Part shown: piece after piece, positions 1 to 9,187 of the stretch
How the letters are laid out: each line of letters opens with the position of its first letter
How positions within the stretch are numbered: position 1 is the stretch's first letter
DNA from: Arthrobacter sp. SLBN-122
GTDB lineage: Bacteria > Actinomycetota > Actinomycetes > Actinomycetales > Micrococcaceae
NCBI RefSeq assembly: GCF_006715165.1
Contig: NZ_VFMS01000001.1
Coordinates: 3,720,001 to 3,784,000, forward strand
Direction of reading: 5' to 3'
DNA length: 64,000 nt
The notes under the pieces: model-generated
Told to the model about the DNA's origin: nothing
The model's input: only the letters and a program-made list of their open reading frames with translations
Databases searched by the model: none
Program-made: the position numbers and the translations under genes

Positions 1-1
1 C

Positions 2-79
2 ACCGCGCTTGAGCCCGCCGGGGTGGAGTTGCTGGAGTCAGGGGATTTCGCCATAGTGCCTCAATTCTACGTGACTTAA
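2..79 (+). CDS. 3' end of an unidentified gene
   Basis: An open frame enters from the left edge and ends with TAA. It encodes only about 25 residues, ending FAIVPQFYVT. Coding is plausible because a strong hairpin follows the stop within seven bases, as expected at the end of a transcript. The fragment is too short to assign to a family. It is convergent with lipA. Confidence 0.45.
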   Translation, partial: TALEPAGVELLESGDFAIVPQFYVT

Positions 80-85
80 ACCAAA

Positions 86-119
86 GGGCCGGACGCTGGA
101 ATGATCCGGCGTCCGGCCC
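86..119. terminator. Bidirectional terminator between the leftmost gene and lipA
   Basis: A perfect 11-bp stem (86-96 with 109-119) encloses a 12-nt loop. On the minus strand it is followed by a T-rich stretch (complement of the AAA at 83-85 and neighbouring bases). It lies between two convergent genes and probably serves both. Confidence 0.7.
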
Positions 120-142
120 GTGGCCACGTCACTGGGGGGAGG

Positions 143-1162
143 TCAGGAATGTGATGCGAGGAGGGTGGCGGCTTCCTGGCGGGTGGTGCCGGAGTCCTGG
201 ATGCCGTCGGCGATGTGGGCGAGTTCGGCGGGGATGTCCCGGCCTTTTTTCCGCATGGCGGTGGCCCAGAGGCGGCCGGCGCGGTAGGAGGAGCGGACCA
301 GGGGCCCGGACATGACGCCGAGGAAGCCGATCTCCTGGGCTTCGTGCTGGAGGTCCACGAATTCCTGGGGTTTGACCCAGCGGTCCACGGGCAGGTGCCG
401 TTCGGAGGGGCGGAGGTATTGGGTGATGGTGATCAGGTCGCAGCCGGCGGCGTGGAGGTCGCGGAGGGCTTCGCTGATTTCTTCGCGGGTTTCGCCCATG
501 CCCAGGATGAGGTTGGACTTGGTGACCATGCCCAGGTTCCGGCCCTGCGTGATGACGTCCAGGGACCGTTCGTAGCGGAACGCGGGGCGGATCCGCTTGA
601 AGATCCGGGGTACGGTTTCGACGTTGTGCGCGAAGACCTCGGGGGCGGAGTCGCAGATCGCCTTGATGTGGTCGGGGTTGCCGGAGAAGTCCGGGATGAG
701 CAGTTCCACGCCGGTGCCGGGGTTCAGTTCGTGGATTTTGCGGACGGTTTCGGCGTAGAGCCAGACGCCTTCGTCTTCAAGGTCATCGCGGGCCACGCCG
801 GTGACGGTGGCGTAGCGCAGGGCCATGGACTGGACAGAGCGGGCCACCTTGGTGGGTTCGAACATGTCCACGGGCGAGGGTTTGCCGGTGTCGATCTGGC
901 AGAAGTCGCAGCGACGGGTGCATTCGGAGCCGCCGATCAGGAAGGTGGCTTCCTTGTCTTCCCAGCATTCGAAGATGTTGGGGCAGCCGGCTTCTTCGCA
1001 GACGGTGTGCAGGCCTTCCTTTTTCACCAGGTTCTTCAGCCCGACGAACTCCGGGCCCATCTGGACCTTGGCCTTGATCCATTCCGGTTTGCGCTCCACC
1101 GGGACCGCAGCATTGCGCTGCTCGATCCGCAGCATCTTCCGGCCTTCAGGTGCCAATGTCAC
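143..1162 (-). CDS. lipA: Lipoyl synthase
   Basis: Radical-SAM enzyme that inserts two sulfurs into protein-bound octanoyl groups to make the lipoyl cofactor. 339 residues, the usual length. The auxiliary Fe-S cluster cysteines are C55, C60 and C66 ([12 protein letters not shown]). The radical-SAM CxxxCxxC is C81-C85-C88 (CTRRCDFC). The C-terminal RSSYRAGRL segment is also typical. It starts with GTG overlapping the lipB stop by three bases, so lipB and lipA are co-transcribed and translationally coupled. A later Met (residue 10) is possible, but the longer N-terminus fits the family. Its client E2 (sucB) lies 8 kb downstream. Confidence 0.97.
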   Translation of the reverse strand: MTLAPEGRKMLRIEQRNAAVPVERKPEWIKAKVQMGPEFVGLKNLVKKEGLHTVCEEAGCPNIFECWEDKEATFLIGGSECTRRCDFCQIDTGKPSPVDMFEPTKVARSVQSMALRYATVTGVARDDLEDEGVWLYAETVRKIHELNPGTGVELLIPDFSGNPDHIKAICDSAPEVFAHNVETVPRIFKRIRPAFRYERSLDVITQGRNLGMVTKSNLILGMGETREEISEALRDLHAAGCDLITITQYLRPSERHLPVDRWVKPQEFVDLQHEAQEIGFLGVMSGPLVRSSYRAGRLWATAMRKKGRDIPAELAHIADGIQDSGTTRQEAATLLASHS

Positions 1163-1827
1163 AGTAGAGCTCCTTCAGGGCTCGAAACCAATGCTTCTTC
1201 ATGTTTGCGGAATTCCTCCACGAACCGGTCCACGATATCCGCGGGCCGGATGTCCCGCCCTGTCTCCTGGGACATGGTGGTCACGCCGGCGTCAGTGATG
1301 CCGCAGGCGATGATCTGGCCGTAGGGTGCCAGGTCGTTGCTGCAGTTCATCGCAATGCCGTGCATGGTGACACCGTTCAGGACGCGGATGCCGATGGCGG
1401 CGATCTTGCGGTCCGGGCCTTTGGCATCGGCCTTGATCCAGACACCTGCGCGGCCCTTGATGCGTTCGGCAGTGATGCCGTAGTCCGCCATGACGGTGAT
1501 CATGACCTCTTCCAGCCGCTCCACGTAATCGCGGATGCCGGCGCGGTTCTTCAGTTTCAGGATGGGGTAGGCAATCAGCTGGCCCGGTCCGTGCCAGGTA
1601 AGTTTGCCGCCGCGGTCCACGGCGACAACCGGCGTGCCGTCGAAAGGCCGCTCGTGGTCCTCGGTCAGCTTGCCGGCGGTGTATACGGCGGCGTGCTCCA
1701 AGAGCAGGACTGTGCTGGGCGCAACTCCGGCGACAACCTTGTCATGGAGTTCGCGCTGGGCATCCCAGCCTTCCATGTAATCAACGAAGTCGGGGGCAAG
1801 ACCCAGCCGTGAAAACTCAAGAGTCAT
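1159..1827 (-). CDS. lipB: Octanoyl-[ACP]:protein octanoyltransferase
   Basis: Transfers octanoate from acyl carrier protein to the lipoyl domains of 2-oxo acid dehydrogenases, supplying the substrate for LipA. 222 residues. The [12 protein letters not shown] substrate-binding motif, the lysine of [10 protein letters not shown] and the catalytic cysteine in [10 protein letters not shown] are all present. First gene of the lipBA operon. The ATG is preceded by TAAGCT seven bases upstream and there is no purine-rich ribosome site, which suggests a leaderless message. Confidence 0.96.
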   Translation of the reverse strand: MTLEFSRLGLAPDFVDYMEGWDAQRELHDKVVAGVAPSTVLLLEHAAVYTAGKLTEDHERPFDGTPVVAVDRGGKLTWHGPGQLIAYPILKLKNRAGIRDYVERLEEVMITVMADYGITAERIKGRAGVWIKADAKGPDRKIAAIGIRVLNGVTMHGIAMNCSNDLAPYGQIIACGITDAGVTTMSQETGRDIRPADIVDRFVEEFRKHEEALVSSPEGALL

Positions 1828-1834
1828 GGCATCC

Positions 1835-1840
1835 AGCTTA
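1835..1840 (-). promoter_or_regulatory. Candidate leaderless promoter -10 of lipB
   Basis: TAAGCT on the minus strand, seven bases before the lipB ATG. This spacing would place transcription initiation at or next to the start codon. No Shine-Dalgarno sequence is present. Inferred from spacing only. Confidence 0.45.
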
Positions 1841-1960
1841 GACCCCGAAGCCGTGCCGGCCGGGTTTAGTGTCCAAGCTCACCGGCTGCCCGCTTTGTGA
1901 CCGCAGCCAGGCCTGTGGATAACTTCTGCAGCGCGGCCGAAACTCGACTAGACATGCAGT

Positions 1961-3601
1961 ATGGACGATGCACAGGCGCCGGAGGTTTCCGGTTACGACG
2001 TCGGGCGGTTGCTGGGCAGGGGTGGCAGCGCCGACGTGTGGCTGGCCAGGGAACAAGGCAGCGGCAGGGATTGCGCGCTCAAGTGCTTCCGCTCCGGAGG
2101 CAGCAGGCTCCGGGGCAGTGCAGCCCTCAGCGAGGAGGATGTGCGGCGGGAGGTCCGGATCCTGTCCGTCCTGGACCACCAGCACCTCATCAAGGCCCAC
2201 GACGTGGTGCGCATGGCGGCACCCGGCGGCGGCACGGCCTTGAGCATGGATTATGCCGCCGGTGGCTCACTGGGCCAGCTGGTGGCTGCCCGTGGCAGGC
2301 TCAGCGTGGGGGAGACGGTTACCGTTCTGACCCCCATCGCCCAGGTGCTGGGTTACCTGCATGGAAAAGGGTTCACGCACTCGGATGTTTCGCCGGGGAA
2401 CGTGCTGTTCACGGGGCAGGGGAAGCCGATGCTGTCCGACCTGGGTGTTGCGCGGATGCTTGGCGACCCGGGCAGCACGGGGACTGCTGGTACGGGGGGC
2501 TTCCTGGATCCGTCGCCGGTGGATGCGGTCCGCGCCGGGCTCCAGCCGGGGCGGGACATCTACTCGGTGGCCGCCCTGGGCTGGTTCTGCCTGACGGGTG
2601 AGGCCCCTGGCCGCACCGCCGACCGTCCGCCGTTGCCCCTCCTGGTTCCCGGCGTCCCCAGGGATCTTGCGGCTGCCCTGGAGGCAGGACTGAACGAGGA
2701 CCGGCGGCTGCGCCCTGACGCCCTGGCCTTCGCCACGGCCGTTTACCGCAGTGCCGAACCCCAGCCCGTGGATCTTTCGGATGCGGTCCATCCCACCGTC
2801 CTGCCTGAGCTGCTGACGCGGCGGCACATTCCCGCCACGTCCAAAGGCGGCAGCCTCCGGGTGAAACTCCAGGGCCTGCGGCGGCGGGCGGTGACATCCC
2901 GCTGGTCCGACCGGTTGGTGCCGCAGGAGAACAGGGGCCAGCGGCAGTCAAAGGCGGCGCAGTCCCCTGGTAAACACGCGGATGTGCCGGCGGCCACCCG
3001 GGTTACCCGCAGGCTGCTGCATGTGATCGTCCCTGCCATTGCCGCCGCCGCGGGAATCTGGTGGCTGTCCGCGGTTTCCGGACAGTTGACGTGGCCGGAC
3101 AATGCTGCAGCCGAACGGCCGGCAGTGCCGGCAAGCCCATCCGGGGACGCCGCAGTCGGGAGGCAGGCTGTTACCCCGGTGGACGATGCCCGGCAGCGGG
3201 CCGGGGCAGCTGATCCCGTGGCGGCCGTGCAGGGACTGGCGGCGCTGCGGGACTATGCGTTCAGCAGCGGCACGCTGGAGCTGCTGGCGGAGGTGAACGC
3301 CCCGGGCTCCGCTGCAGCCGCTGCCGACGAGCGCACCGCCGGCCAACTTCATGCTTCCAAGCACCGCCTGGACGGATTTAGCAGCACCCTGTCCGGGATG
3401 GCGGTGGAAGACGGCGGAACCCCGCACCAGGCCGTGGTCCGGATAACCTCGGCCACGTCCGGTTACCGCACAGTCAGCGCGGAAGGCACGGTGCTGGCGG
3501 CGGGGGCTCCCAGCGCGCCGCAGCCGATTCGGTTGGTCCTGGTCTTCGTCGACGGCCGCTGGCGGATCAGCGACATCCTTGCGGCACCAGGGTCGGGCTA
3601 G
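1961..3601 (+). CDS. Membrane-anchored Ser/Thr kinase-like protein with atypical catalytic loop
   Basis: 546 residues. Kinase domain about 10-265: glycine loop GRGGSADVW (19-27), ATP lysine K41 (CALK), helix-C Glu64, catalytic loop HSDVSPGN (140-147), and DLG (160-162) in place of DFG. A basic linker leads to one membrane helix (about 352-371). The roughly 170-residue outer domain resembles the NTF2/SnoaL fold, ending in LVFVDGRWRISDI. D142, N147 and D160 are kept, but the loop Arg and Lys of HRDxKxxN are both Ser, and the usual APE motif is replaced by FLDPSP. Activity may be weak or absent. It is divergent from lipB. TAGACA lies six bases before the ATG and may be a leaderless promoter. The stop overlaps the convergent epimerase gene. 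Confidence 0.8.
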   Translation: MDDAQAPEVSGYDVGRLLGRGGSADVWLAREQGSGRDCALKCFRSGGSRLRGSAALSEEDVRREVRILSVLDHQHLIKAHDVVRMAAPGGGTALSMDYAAGGSLGQLVAARGRLSVGETVTVLTPIAQVLGYLHGKGFTHSDVSPGNVLFTGQGKPMLSDLGVARMLGDPGSTGTAGTGGFLDPSPVDAVRAGLQPGRDIYSVAALGWFCLTGEAPGRTADRPPLPLLVPGVPRDLAAALEAGLNEDRRLRPDALAFATAVYRSAEPQPVDLSDAVHPTVLPELLTRRHIPATSKGGSLRVKLQGLRRRAVTSRWSDRLVPQENRGQRQSKAAQSPGKHADVPAATRVTRRLLHVIVPAIAAAAGIWWLSAVSGQLTWPDNAAAERPAVPASPSGDAAVGRQAVTPVDDARQRAGAADPVAAVQGLAALRDYAFSSGTLELLAEVNAPGSAAAAADERTAGQLHASKHRLDGFSSTLSGMAVEDGGTPHQAVVRITSATSGYRTVSAEGTVLAAGAPSAPQPIRLVLVFVDGRWRISDILAAPGSG

Positions 3602-4500
3602 GCGCTTCCGCTCTTGCCGGCCACCCAGCGGGCTGCATCTTCCAGGCGTCCGTGCTGCCACTGGAACCCGGCCGAGGACAGGACCGCAGGCTCCATCCGC
3701 TGACTGGAGAGCAGCAACTCCTCGCCGAGGCCCGGCATGACGGTTCGCAGCACAGGAGCAGGAACCCGCAGCAGCGCCGGCCGGTGCAGGGCGTCGGCCA
3801 GGGCCGCGATGATCGTGTTGACGTCCGCTTGTTCCGGTGCAACCAGGTTCACCGGGCCGGAGATCTGGGAGTCGAGGAGGAAGAGGAAGGCGGCGGTAAC
3901 GTCCGGAAGGGTGACCCAAGGCCAGAACTGGTGGCCGTTGCCGAACGGACCTCCAACACCCAGACGCAGCAGCGGAAGCAGCCTTCCGAGTGCTCCGCCG
4001 GAACGGCTAAACACTACGCCGGTCCGGGGCGTCACTACACGGACCCCTGCCGGCGCCGTCAGGGCGGCCTGCTCCCATTCAAGACAGATCTGTGCCATGA
4101 CGCCTGATCCGGTCGGTGCATCCTCCCGCAGGACGGTGTTGCCGGCATCGCCGTAGTAATTCGAACCCGACTGGCTGATGAAGGTGGCCGGCGGGGCATC
4201 CAGCTGCGCCATCGCGTGCACCAATGTCCTGGTGGGCCCCAGCCGGGAACTGAACAGTTCCTCCACCCGCTTCCGCGTCCACGGCCTGTCTCCGATGCCT
4301 GCGCCGGAGAGGTTGACCACGGCATCTGCCCCGGCCAGCGCGGCCGGATCCAGGATGCCGGCGGCGGGGTCCCAGCGGATTTCGGCGGGGCCGGCGGGCG
4401 GCCGGCGGACCAGGGTCGTCACCGAGTGGCCTGCGCCGCGGAAGGCTGCGGACATGGAAGTGCCGATGAGCCCGGAGGCGCCGGCCATGACGATATGCAT
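3598..4500 (-). CDS. TIGR01777-family NAD(P)-dependent epimerase (YfcH-like, SDR39U1)
   Basis: 300 residues with an N-terminal dinucleotide-binding motif GASGLIG (7-13). The family hallmarks are present: VVNLSGAGIGDRPWT, then SQSGSNYYGD with the tyrosine of the short-chain dehydrogenase fold, and a C-terminal DUF1731-like segment (PAVLSSAGF). The substrate is not known for this family; relatives are linked to cell division or nucleotide-sugar-like epimerisation. It is a single gene, tail-to-tail with the kinase and head-to-head with the tricorn protease. Confidence 0.88.
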   Translation of the reverse strand: MHIVMAGASGLIGTSMSAAFRGAGHSVTTLVRRPPAGPAEIRWDPAAGILDPAALAGADAVVNLSGAGIGDRPWTRKRVEELFSSRLGPTRTLVHAMAQLDAPPATFISQSGSNYYGDAGNTVLREDAPTGSGVMAQICLEWEQAALTAPAGVRVVTPRTGVVFSRSGGALGRLLPLLRLGVGGPFGNGHQFWPWVTLPDVTAAFLFLLDSQISGPVNLVAPEQADVNTIIAALADALHRPALLRVPAPVLRTVMPGLGEELLLSSQRMEPAVLSSAGFQWQHGRLEDAARWVAGKSGSA

Positions 4501-4562
4501 GGTCCCATCTCACCACGGCAGCGCGCGTTGTGTACCTCCCGCTGCGCAGGTAAGGGGTTGAC

Positions 4563-4568
4563 TATGAT
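4563..4568 (+). promoter_or_regulatory. Leaderless promoter -10 of the tricorn protease gene
   Basis: TATGAT followed by six bases and then the ATG at 4575. The match to TATAAT is five of six. No ribosome site sits at a useful distance, so the message probably begins at the start codon. Confidence 0.6.
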
Positions 4569-4574
4569 CGAACG

Positions 4575-7500
4575 ATGACCTCTTCGAGCTACTTCCGTTT
4601 CCCGCATGTGCACGGCGATCTGGTCACTTTCGTGGCCGAGGACGACGTGTGGATTGCGCCCCTGGACGGCGGCCGCGCCTGGCGTGTCTCGTCGCTCCAG
4701 CTTCCTGCCCGCAACCCGCGTTTCAGCCCGGACGGCAAGTGCCTGGTGTGGACGGTTGTGCAGGGAACGGCGCCGGAAGTCGTGTCGGCACAGGTCGACG
4801 GCGGCGGGTACCGGCAGCTCACCTACTTTGGGCACAGCACGACGAAGGTTAAGGGATTCACCGCCGGCGGTTCCGTGGTGGTCACCAGCGCCTTCCGCCA
4901 GGCTGAGAGCCGGCACACCCACGCCTACAGCGTCCCCCTGGAGGGTGGCTGGGCGCAGGAGCTCCCTTACGGCCCGGTGGAGTCCGTCGCTTTCGGACCC
5001 GAGGTCGGCGATGAACGGCCCGTGGTGCTGGCGAGCGTGCTGTCGCGTGAACCGGCATGGTGGAAGCGGTACCGGGGCGGGACGGCCGGCAAGTTATGGA
5101 TCGACCGCGACGGCAACGGTGAGTTCGAGCGCCTGGTGCCGGACCTTGACGGCAACCTCACCGATCCGCTGTGGGTGGACGGCCGGATCGCCTTCCTGTC
5201 CGACCATGAAGGGTACGGCAACCTGTACTCGGTCCTTCCCAGTGGAAAGGACCTGCGCCGCCACACCGACCACCAGGACTTATATGTCCGGCATGCCGCC
5301 ACGGACGGCAAGCGGGTCATCTTCGAATCCGCCGGTGAACTCTGGGTCCTCCGTGATCTTGGCTCGGATCCGGTAAAGCTGGATATCACCCTCGGCTCGG
5401 CCACGCAGACCAGGCGTCCTGCCCTCCTTGATGCCGTCAAGCACCTCGGTGCGGTGGCGCCGGACGTGGCAGGTTGCGCCAGCGCTGTGGAGTCGCACGG
5501 GACCATCCACTGGCTGCGGCACAAGGATGGCCCGTCCCGCATCATCGAGGCCACCCCGGGAGTCCGCGGCCGGCTGCCGCGGCCGCTGGGGGACGGCCGC
5601 ATCGCTTACATCGCTGACCACGACAACGTGGAAGCACTGCACATCAAGGACATTGCCGCGCCGGTTCCGCACATTGCCGGTCACGCGGGGCCAGGCACCA
5701 CCCAGGCCGCTGCAGCAGCGGAAACACCAGCCTCAACAACCCCGGGTTCCGGAGACACAGCAGAGACCGGCGCGGCGGGGAATGAAACGGTGAGCCTGCC
5801 GCAGCCTGTTCCCGCGGCCGGCGCGGCGGTGCTGGCGGGAGGCCAGTCCCACGTTGCCGCAGACGACGAACAGCAGGCAGATGTGGCACCGGCCCCGGCT
5901 GACGCCCCGGAACCCGCGGCAGGGGCAGGCATCACCGTCCCCACGCCGTCACGCGCCAGTTCGCTGGAAGCAAGCCCGGACGGACGCTGGCTTGCCCTCG
6001 GGACATCCTTTGGCGACGTTTACGTCCTGGACACCCGCAGCGGCGACCTCACGCAGGTGGCAAGCATCGGCGAAGGCAGCATTTCCGAACTGGCGTGGTC
6101 TGCGGACTCGCGCTGGCTGGCCTGGTCTGAACCGGTCACGTCCTTTGGTTCGCGCAGCCGGCTGCGGCTGGCCACCGTCGACCGGCTCGACGCCGAACCG
6201 GTGGACGTGACCGATGGCCGTTTCCGTGACGCCTCGCCGGCTTTCACCCCGGACGGCAGGTTCCTCGCCTTCCTGTCCAACCGCAGCTTCGATCCCGTGT
6301 ACGACGGACATTCGTTCGACCTCTCCTTCCCCAGCCCCATCAAGCCATATCTGGTGGCACTCTCCGCAGAGACGCCGTCGCCCTTTGGCCCCTCCGTTGA
6401 CGCCGCGGGTGCGGAGCCGGAGACCGCCACGAACGCGGATGCCGCGGCCGGCGGCGACGGAGAGGAAAATGACGTGCCTGCCGTCCATGTGGACGCGGAG
6501 GGACTGGCGCACCGGGTCATCAGTGTTCCCGTACCCCAGGGCAACTACAGCTCGCTCGAAGCCGTTGAGGGCGGACTCCTCTGGCTCGACTCCGCCCTGG
6601 CCGGCGTAACCGGCGACGGAAAGGCCAGCCAGGAGGACAAGGACGCCCGCCCCAGCCTGGTCCGGTATGACATCGCACGGCGCAAACAGACCACCCTGGT
6701 GGATGCCGTGGACAGCTACCGCCTCTCCGGCGACCGCAGCAAGGTGGCAGTGATTGCCGACAAACAGGTCACCGTGGTTCCATCGGACGCCAAGTCGGAC
6801 GAAGACTCCGGCAAGGTGGTCAGGGTTGACCTTGGCCGGATCCGCGTCCTCATGGACCCGCTCAGCGTCTGGGGCCAGGCCTTCGATGAGGCCTGGCGGC
6901 TGCAGCGCGACTTCTTCTGGACCGAGGACATGGCCGGTCAGGACTGGGACTCCATCCATGCCCGCTACCGCCCCCTGGTTCAGCGGCTGGGCTCGCACGA
7001 TGACCTGGTGGACCTGCTGTGGGAACTGCACGGCGAGCTGGGGACGTCCCACGCGTACGTGCGCCCCGCCCCGGTTACCGAACGCGGCAGCCGGGGACAG
7101 GGCAGGCTCGGCGCCGACCTCGCGCACACCACCCGCGGCTGGGAAATCACCCGCATCCTGGCGGGCGAGTCCTCCGACCCCCTCGCGACATCACCGCTCA
7201 CCAGGCCGGGCGTGGGTGCCAAGGCGGGGGACATCCTGCTGGCCATCGACGGCGTCCCGCTGTCCGACAGCGTCACCCCGGCCATGCAGCTGGTGGGCGC
7301 AGCGGGCCGCGCCGTGGAGCTGACCCTCCTCAACGGCCCGGGGCACGGTGCTGCTGAAGGCACCCAGCGCCGGGTCGCCGTCGTGCCCGTCAAGGATGAG
7401 GAACGCCTGCGCTACCAGGAATGGGTGGCCGGCAACCGGCGGACCGTCCGGGAAGCCTCCAGTGGAACGTTCGGGTACCTCCACATTCCGGACATGATGG

Positions 7501-8114
7501 CCAACGGCTGGGCGCAGCTGCACCGCGACCTCGATACGGAAACAGCGCTCGACGGCCTGATCGTCGACGTCCGCCGCAACCGTGGCGGACACACGTCGCA
7601 GCTTGTGGCGGAACTGATTGGCCGCAAGGTCACCGGGTGGAGCATGCCGCGCGGGGAGAAACCGCGCACGTACCCGCACCACGCGCCCAGGGGGCCGGTG
7701 ATCATCCTTGCGGACGAGTTTGCCGGATCCGACGGCGACATCATCACCCAGGTGTCGAAGCTGCGGGGCATCGGCCCGGTCATCGGAACACGGACCTGGG
7801 GCGGTGTGGTGGGCATCGACAACCGCTTCGCGCTGGCGGACGGCACGGGCGTCACCCAGCCCCGCTACGCCAACTGGTTCAGCGGCGGCATTGGCTGGGG
7901 CGTGGAGAACTACGGCGTTGATCCGGACATCGAAGTGGCCTACCCGCCGCACGCCTACGCCGCCGGCCGTGATCCGCAACTGGAGTACGGCATTGGGGCG
8001 CTGAAGGAAATGATCCAGGAACTGCCCACCGACCGGCCGCCGGCCCGCGCAGGGTACCGCCGGCTGAAGCCCGCACCGCTGCCGGCCCGCCGGCAGGGGA
8101 GCCAGCAGCCGTAG
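4575..8114 (+). CDS. Tricorn-type S41 protease
   Basis: 1179-residue cytosolic protease that degrades oligopeptides released by larger proteases. Order: a WD/TolB-like propeller (about 1-290), a second propeller (about 459-760), the core, a PDZ domain (about 850-920) and the C-terminal S41 domain. Catalytic residues by family knowledge: S825-H826 (GTSHAY), S1052-D1053 (FAGSDGD) and the acidic region ENYGVDPD near 1113. Two Ala/Pro/Glu-rich insertions (about 371-458 and 599-636) interrupt the propellers and are longer than in the archaeal enzyme. The neighbouring pepA (M17) and the PAC2 protein fit a peptide-turnover theme, though they are not co-transcribed. Confidence 0.93.
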   Translation: MTSSSYFRFPHVHGDLVTFVAEDDVWIAPLDGGRAWRVSSLQLPARNPRFSPDGKCLVWTVVQGTAPEVVSAQVDGGGYRQLTYFGHSTTKVKGFTAGGSVVVTSAFRQAESRHTHAYSVPLEGGWAQELPYGPVESVAFGPEVGDERPVVLASVLSREPAWWKRYRGGTAGKLWIDRDGNGEFERLVPDLDGNLTDPLWVDGRIAFLSDHEGYGNLYSVLPSGKDLRRHTDHQDLYVRHAATDGKRVIFESAGELWVLRDLGSDPVKLDITLGSATQTRRPALLDAVKHLGAVAPDVAGCASAVESHGTIHWLRHKDGPSRIIEATPGVRGRLPRPLGDGRIAYIADHDNVEALHIKDIAAPVPHIAGHAGPGTTQAAAAAETPASTTPGSGDTAETGAAGNETVSLPQPVPAAGAAVLAGGQSHVAADDEQQADVAPAPADAPEPAAGAGITVPTPSRASSLEASPDGRWLALGTSFGDVYVLDTRSGDLTQVASIGEGSISELAWSADSRWLAWSEPVTSFGSRSRLRLATVDRLDAEPVDVTDGRFRDASPAFTPDGRFLAFLSNRSFDPVYDGHSFDLSFPSPIKPYLVALSAETPSPFGPSVDAAGAEPETATNADAAAGGDGEENDVPAVHVDAEGLAHRVISVPVPQGNYSSLEAVEGGLLWLDSALAGVTGDGKASQEDKDARPSLVRYDIARRKQTTLVDAVDSYRLSGDRSKVAVIADKQVTVVPSDAKSDEDSGKVVRVDLGRIRVLMDPLSVWGQAFDEAWRLQRDFFWTEDMAGQDWDSIHARYRPLVQRLGSHDDLVDLLWELHGELGTSHAYVRPAPVTERGSRGQGRLGADLAHTTRGWEITRILAGESSDPLATSPLTRPGVGAKAGDILLAIDGVPLSDSVTPAMQLVGAAGRAVELTLLNGPGHGAAEGTQRRVAVVPVKDEERLRYQEWVAGNRRTVREASSGTFGYLHIPDMMANGWAQLHRDLDTETALDGLIVDVRRNRGGHTSQLVAELIGRKVTGWSMPRGEKPRTYPHHAPRGPVIILADEFAGSDGDIITQVSKLRGIGPVIGTRTWGGVVGIDNRFALADGTGVTQPRYANWFSGGIGWGVENYGVDPDIEVAYPPHAYAAGRDPQLEYGIGALKEMIQELPTDRPPARAGYRRLKPAPLPARRQGSQQP

Positions 8115-8133
8115 CTCCAGGGGTAACCAAAAG

Positions 8134-8171
8134 GCCCTGCCCGGCCGGGAAATCTTCCGGCCGGGCAGGGC
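8134..8171. terminator. Strong bidirectional terminator between tricorn and osmC genes
   Basis: A perfect 15-bp GC-rich stem (8134-8148 with 8157-8171) with an 8-nt loop, followed by GTTTTGTTT. The minus strand reads into CCTTTTGG after the stem, so it can also end the convergent OsmC transcript. Confidence 0.85.
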
Positions 8172-8194
8172 GTTTTGTTTAGCTGGGGAGCGGC

Positions 8195-8623
8195 CTAGGC
8201 CTCGAGCGTGGCGTCCAGGGTGATGTCGATGCTGGCGAGGGCGCCGGAGACGGGGCAGCCCACCTTGGCGTCCGTTGCGATCTTCTGGAACTCATCTTCC
8301 GAGATGCCGGGGACGCGGGCTGACATGGTCAGGTGGCTGCCGGTGATGCCCGTGCCCGGCACGAAAGTAACATCTGCCTTGGTGCGCACTTCCTCCGGTG
8401 TGTGGCCTGCATTGGCAAGTTCATTGCTAAAGGCCATGGAGAAGCAGGCAGCGTGGGCTGCAGCGATCAGCTCTTCCGGGCTCGTCTTGCCGTTGGCCGC
8501 TTCAGTCCTGGCCTTCCACGTGACATCGAAGGTGCCCAGGCCTGAGGTGGCCAGGCTGGTGGTGCCGGAACCCTCCGTCAGGTTGCCGTTCCATACTGCG
8601 TTTGCTGAACGTGTTGCTGCCAT
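8195..8623 (-). CDS. OsmC-family hydroperoxide reductase
   Basis: 142 residues, the normal length of the OsmC/Ohr family. These thiol peroxidases reduce organic hydroperoxides. The two redox cysteines sit in AHAACFSMAFS and KVGCPVSGAL, in the OsmC rather than the Ohr sequence context (N-terminus RSANAVWNGNLTEGSG). The ATG is preceded by a clear GAGGAG ribosome site. It stands alone and convergent to the tricorn gene. Confidence 0.93.
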   Translation of the reverse strand: MAATRSANAVWNGNLTEGSGTTSLATSGLGTFDVTWKARTEAANGKTSPEELIAAAHAACFSMAFSNELANAGHTPEEVRTKADVTFVPGTGITGSHLTMSARVPGISEDEFQKIATDAKVGCPVSGALASIDITLDATLEA

Positions 8624-8756
8624 GTCACTCCTCAGATTGATCCTTACCGGGGCAGGCTGTTGCCACGACCCCGCCGCTACCCATCCTAGGGATTCGGCAC
8701 CCCGGGCGCACGGGTTGTCCGCTGTCAGAGGATTGTGACCATGGCGTTAAAACGCC

Positions 8757-8793
8757 GGCGGCGGCGCCCCCGGGGAAGGGGGGCGCCGCCGCC
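8757..8793 (-). terminator. Terminator of the small membrane protein gene
   Basis: A 14-bp G+C stem (8757-8770 with 8780-8793) and a 9-nt loop, just after the stop of the minus-strand gene at 8813. On that strand it is followed closely by GTTTTAAC. Confidence 0.75.
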
Positions 8794-8812
8794 TACGTGC
8801 GGATGCAACCGC

Positions 8813-9166
8813 TTACTGCCAGAGGGTGGCGATGGCGATGTTGATCAGCGCCAGTCCGCCGACGCCGTGCGCCAGGCCGGTGGAGACGGGCTGCCCGTTC
8901 TTGACCTTGCGCGTTCCAATAACGGCCAGGACGGCAACCACGACGGCGATGACGAACTTGATGCCCAGCTTGGCGTAGTTCGGGTCGGAGTCCGGGAGGA
9001 ACGGCAGGATGCCCATCATGGCGATGCCGGTGAGGAGCTGCAGGAAGGCGCCGTCACGCTGGCGCGGGTGCACCGTGGGGGTCCGCATCGTGGCGATCCA
9101 GTAGCCCACGATCATGGCGGCTCCCACGACGTGCAGGAAGACCAGGATGTTGAAGAGAATATTCAT
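8813..9166 (-). CDS. Small four-helix integral membrane protein, candidate BlaI-regulon member
   Basis: 117 residues with four hydrophobic helices (about 5-24, 42-55, 67-85, 96-115). The first helix carries FLHVVGAAMIVG, a His-containing pattern reminiscent of CopD-like or haem/copper membrane proteins. That similarity is weak and no function is claimed. The ATG follows TAAGCT by six bases, so the transcript is probably leaderless. A near-perfect copy of the inverted repeat found three times in front of cydA (9188-9204) overlaps its promoter, which suggests control together with cytochrome bd oxidase. Confidence 0.8.
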   Translation of the reverse strand: MNILFNILVFLHVVGAAMIVGYWIATMRTPTVHPRQRDGAFLQLLTGIAMMGILPFLPDSDPNYAKLGIKFVIAVVVAVLAVIGTRKVKNGQPVSTGLAHGVGGLALINIAIATLWQ

Positions 9167-9172
9167 GGCTCC

Positions 9173-9178
9173 AGCTTA
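9173..9178 (-). promoter_or_regulatory. Leaderless promoter -10 of the small membrane protein gene
   Basis: TAAGCT on the minus strand, six bases from the ATG. The candidate repressor site at 9188-9204 lies between this -10 and the expected -35 position. Confidence 0.5.
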
Positions 9179-9187
9179 GCCAGTCAG

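Noticed and set aside
215..1324. 369-codon plus-strand open frame across lipA and lipB
   Set aside because: Antisense shadow of two certain genes; composition is Gly/Ala/Asp/Val-rich with no homology, typical of long frames opposite high-GC coding DNA.
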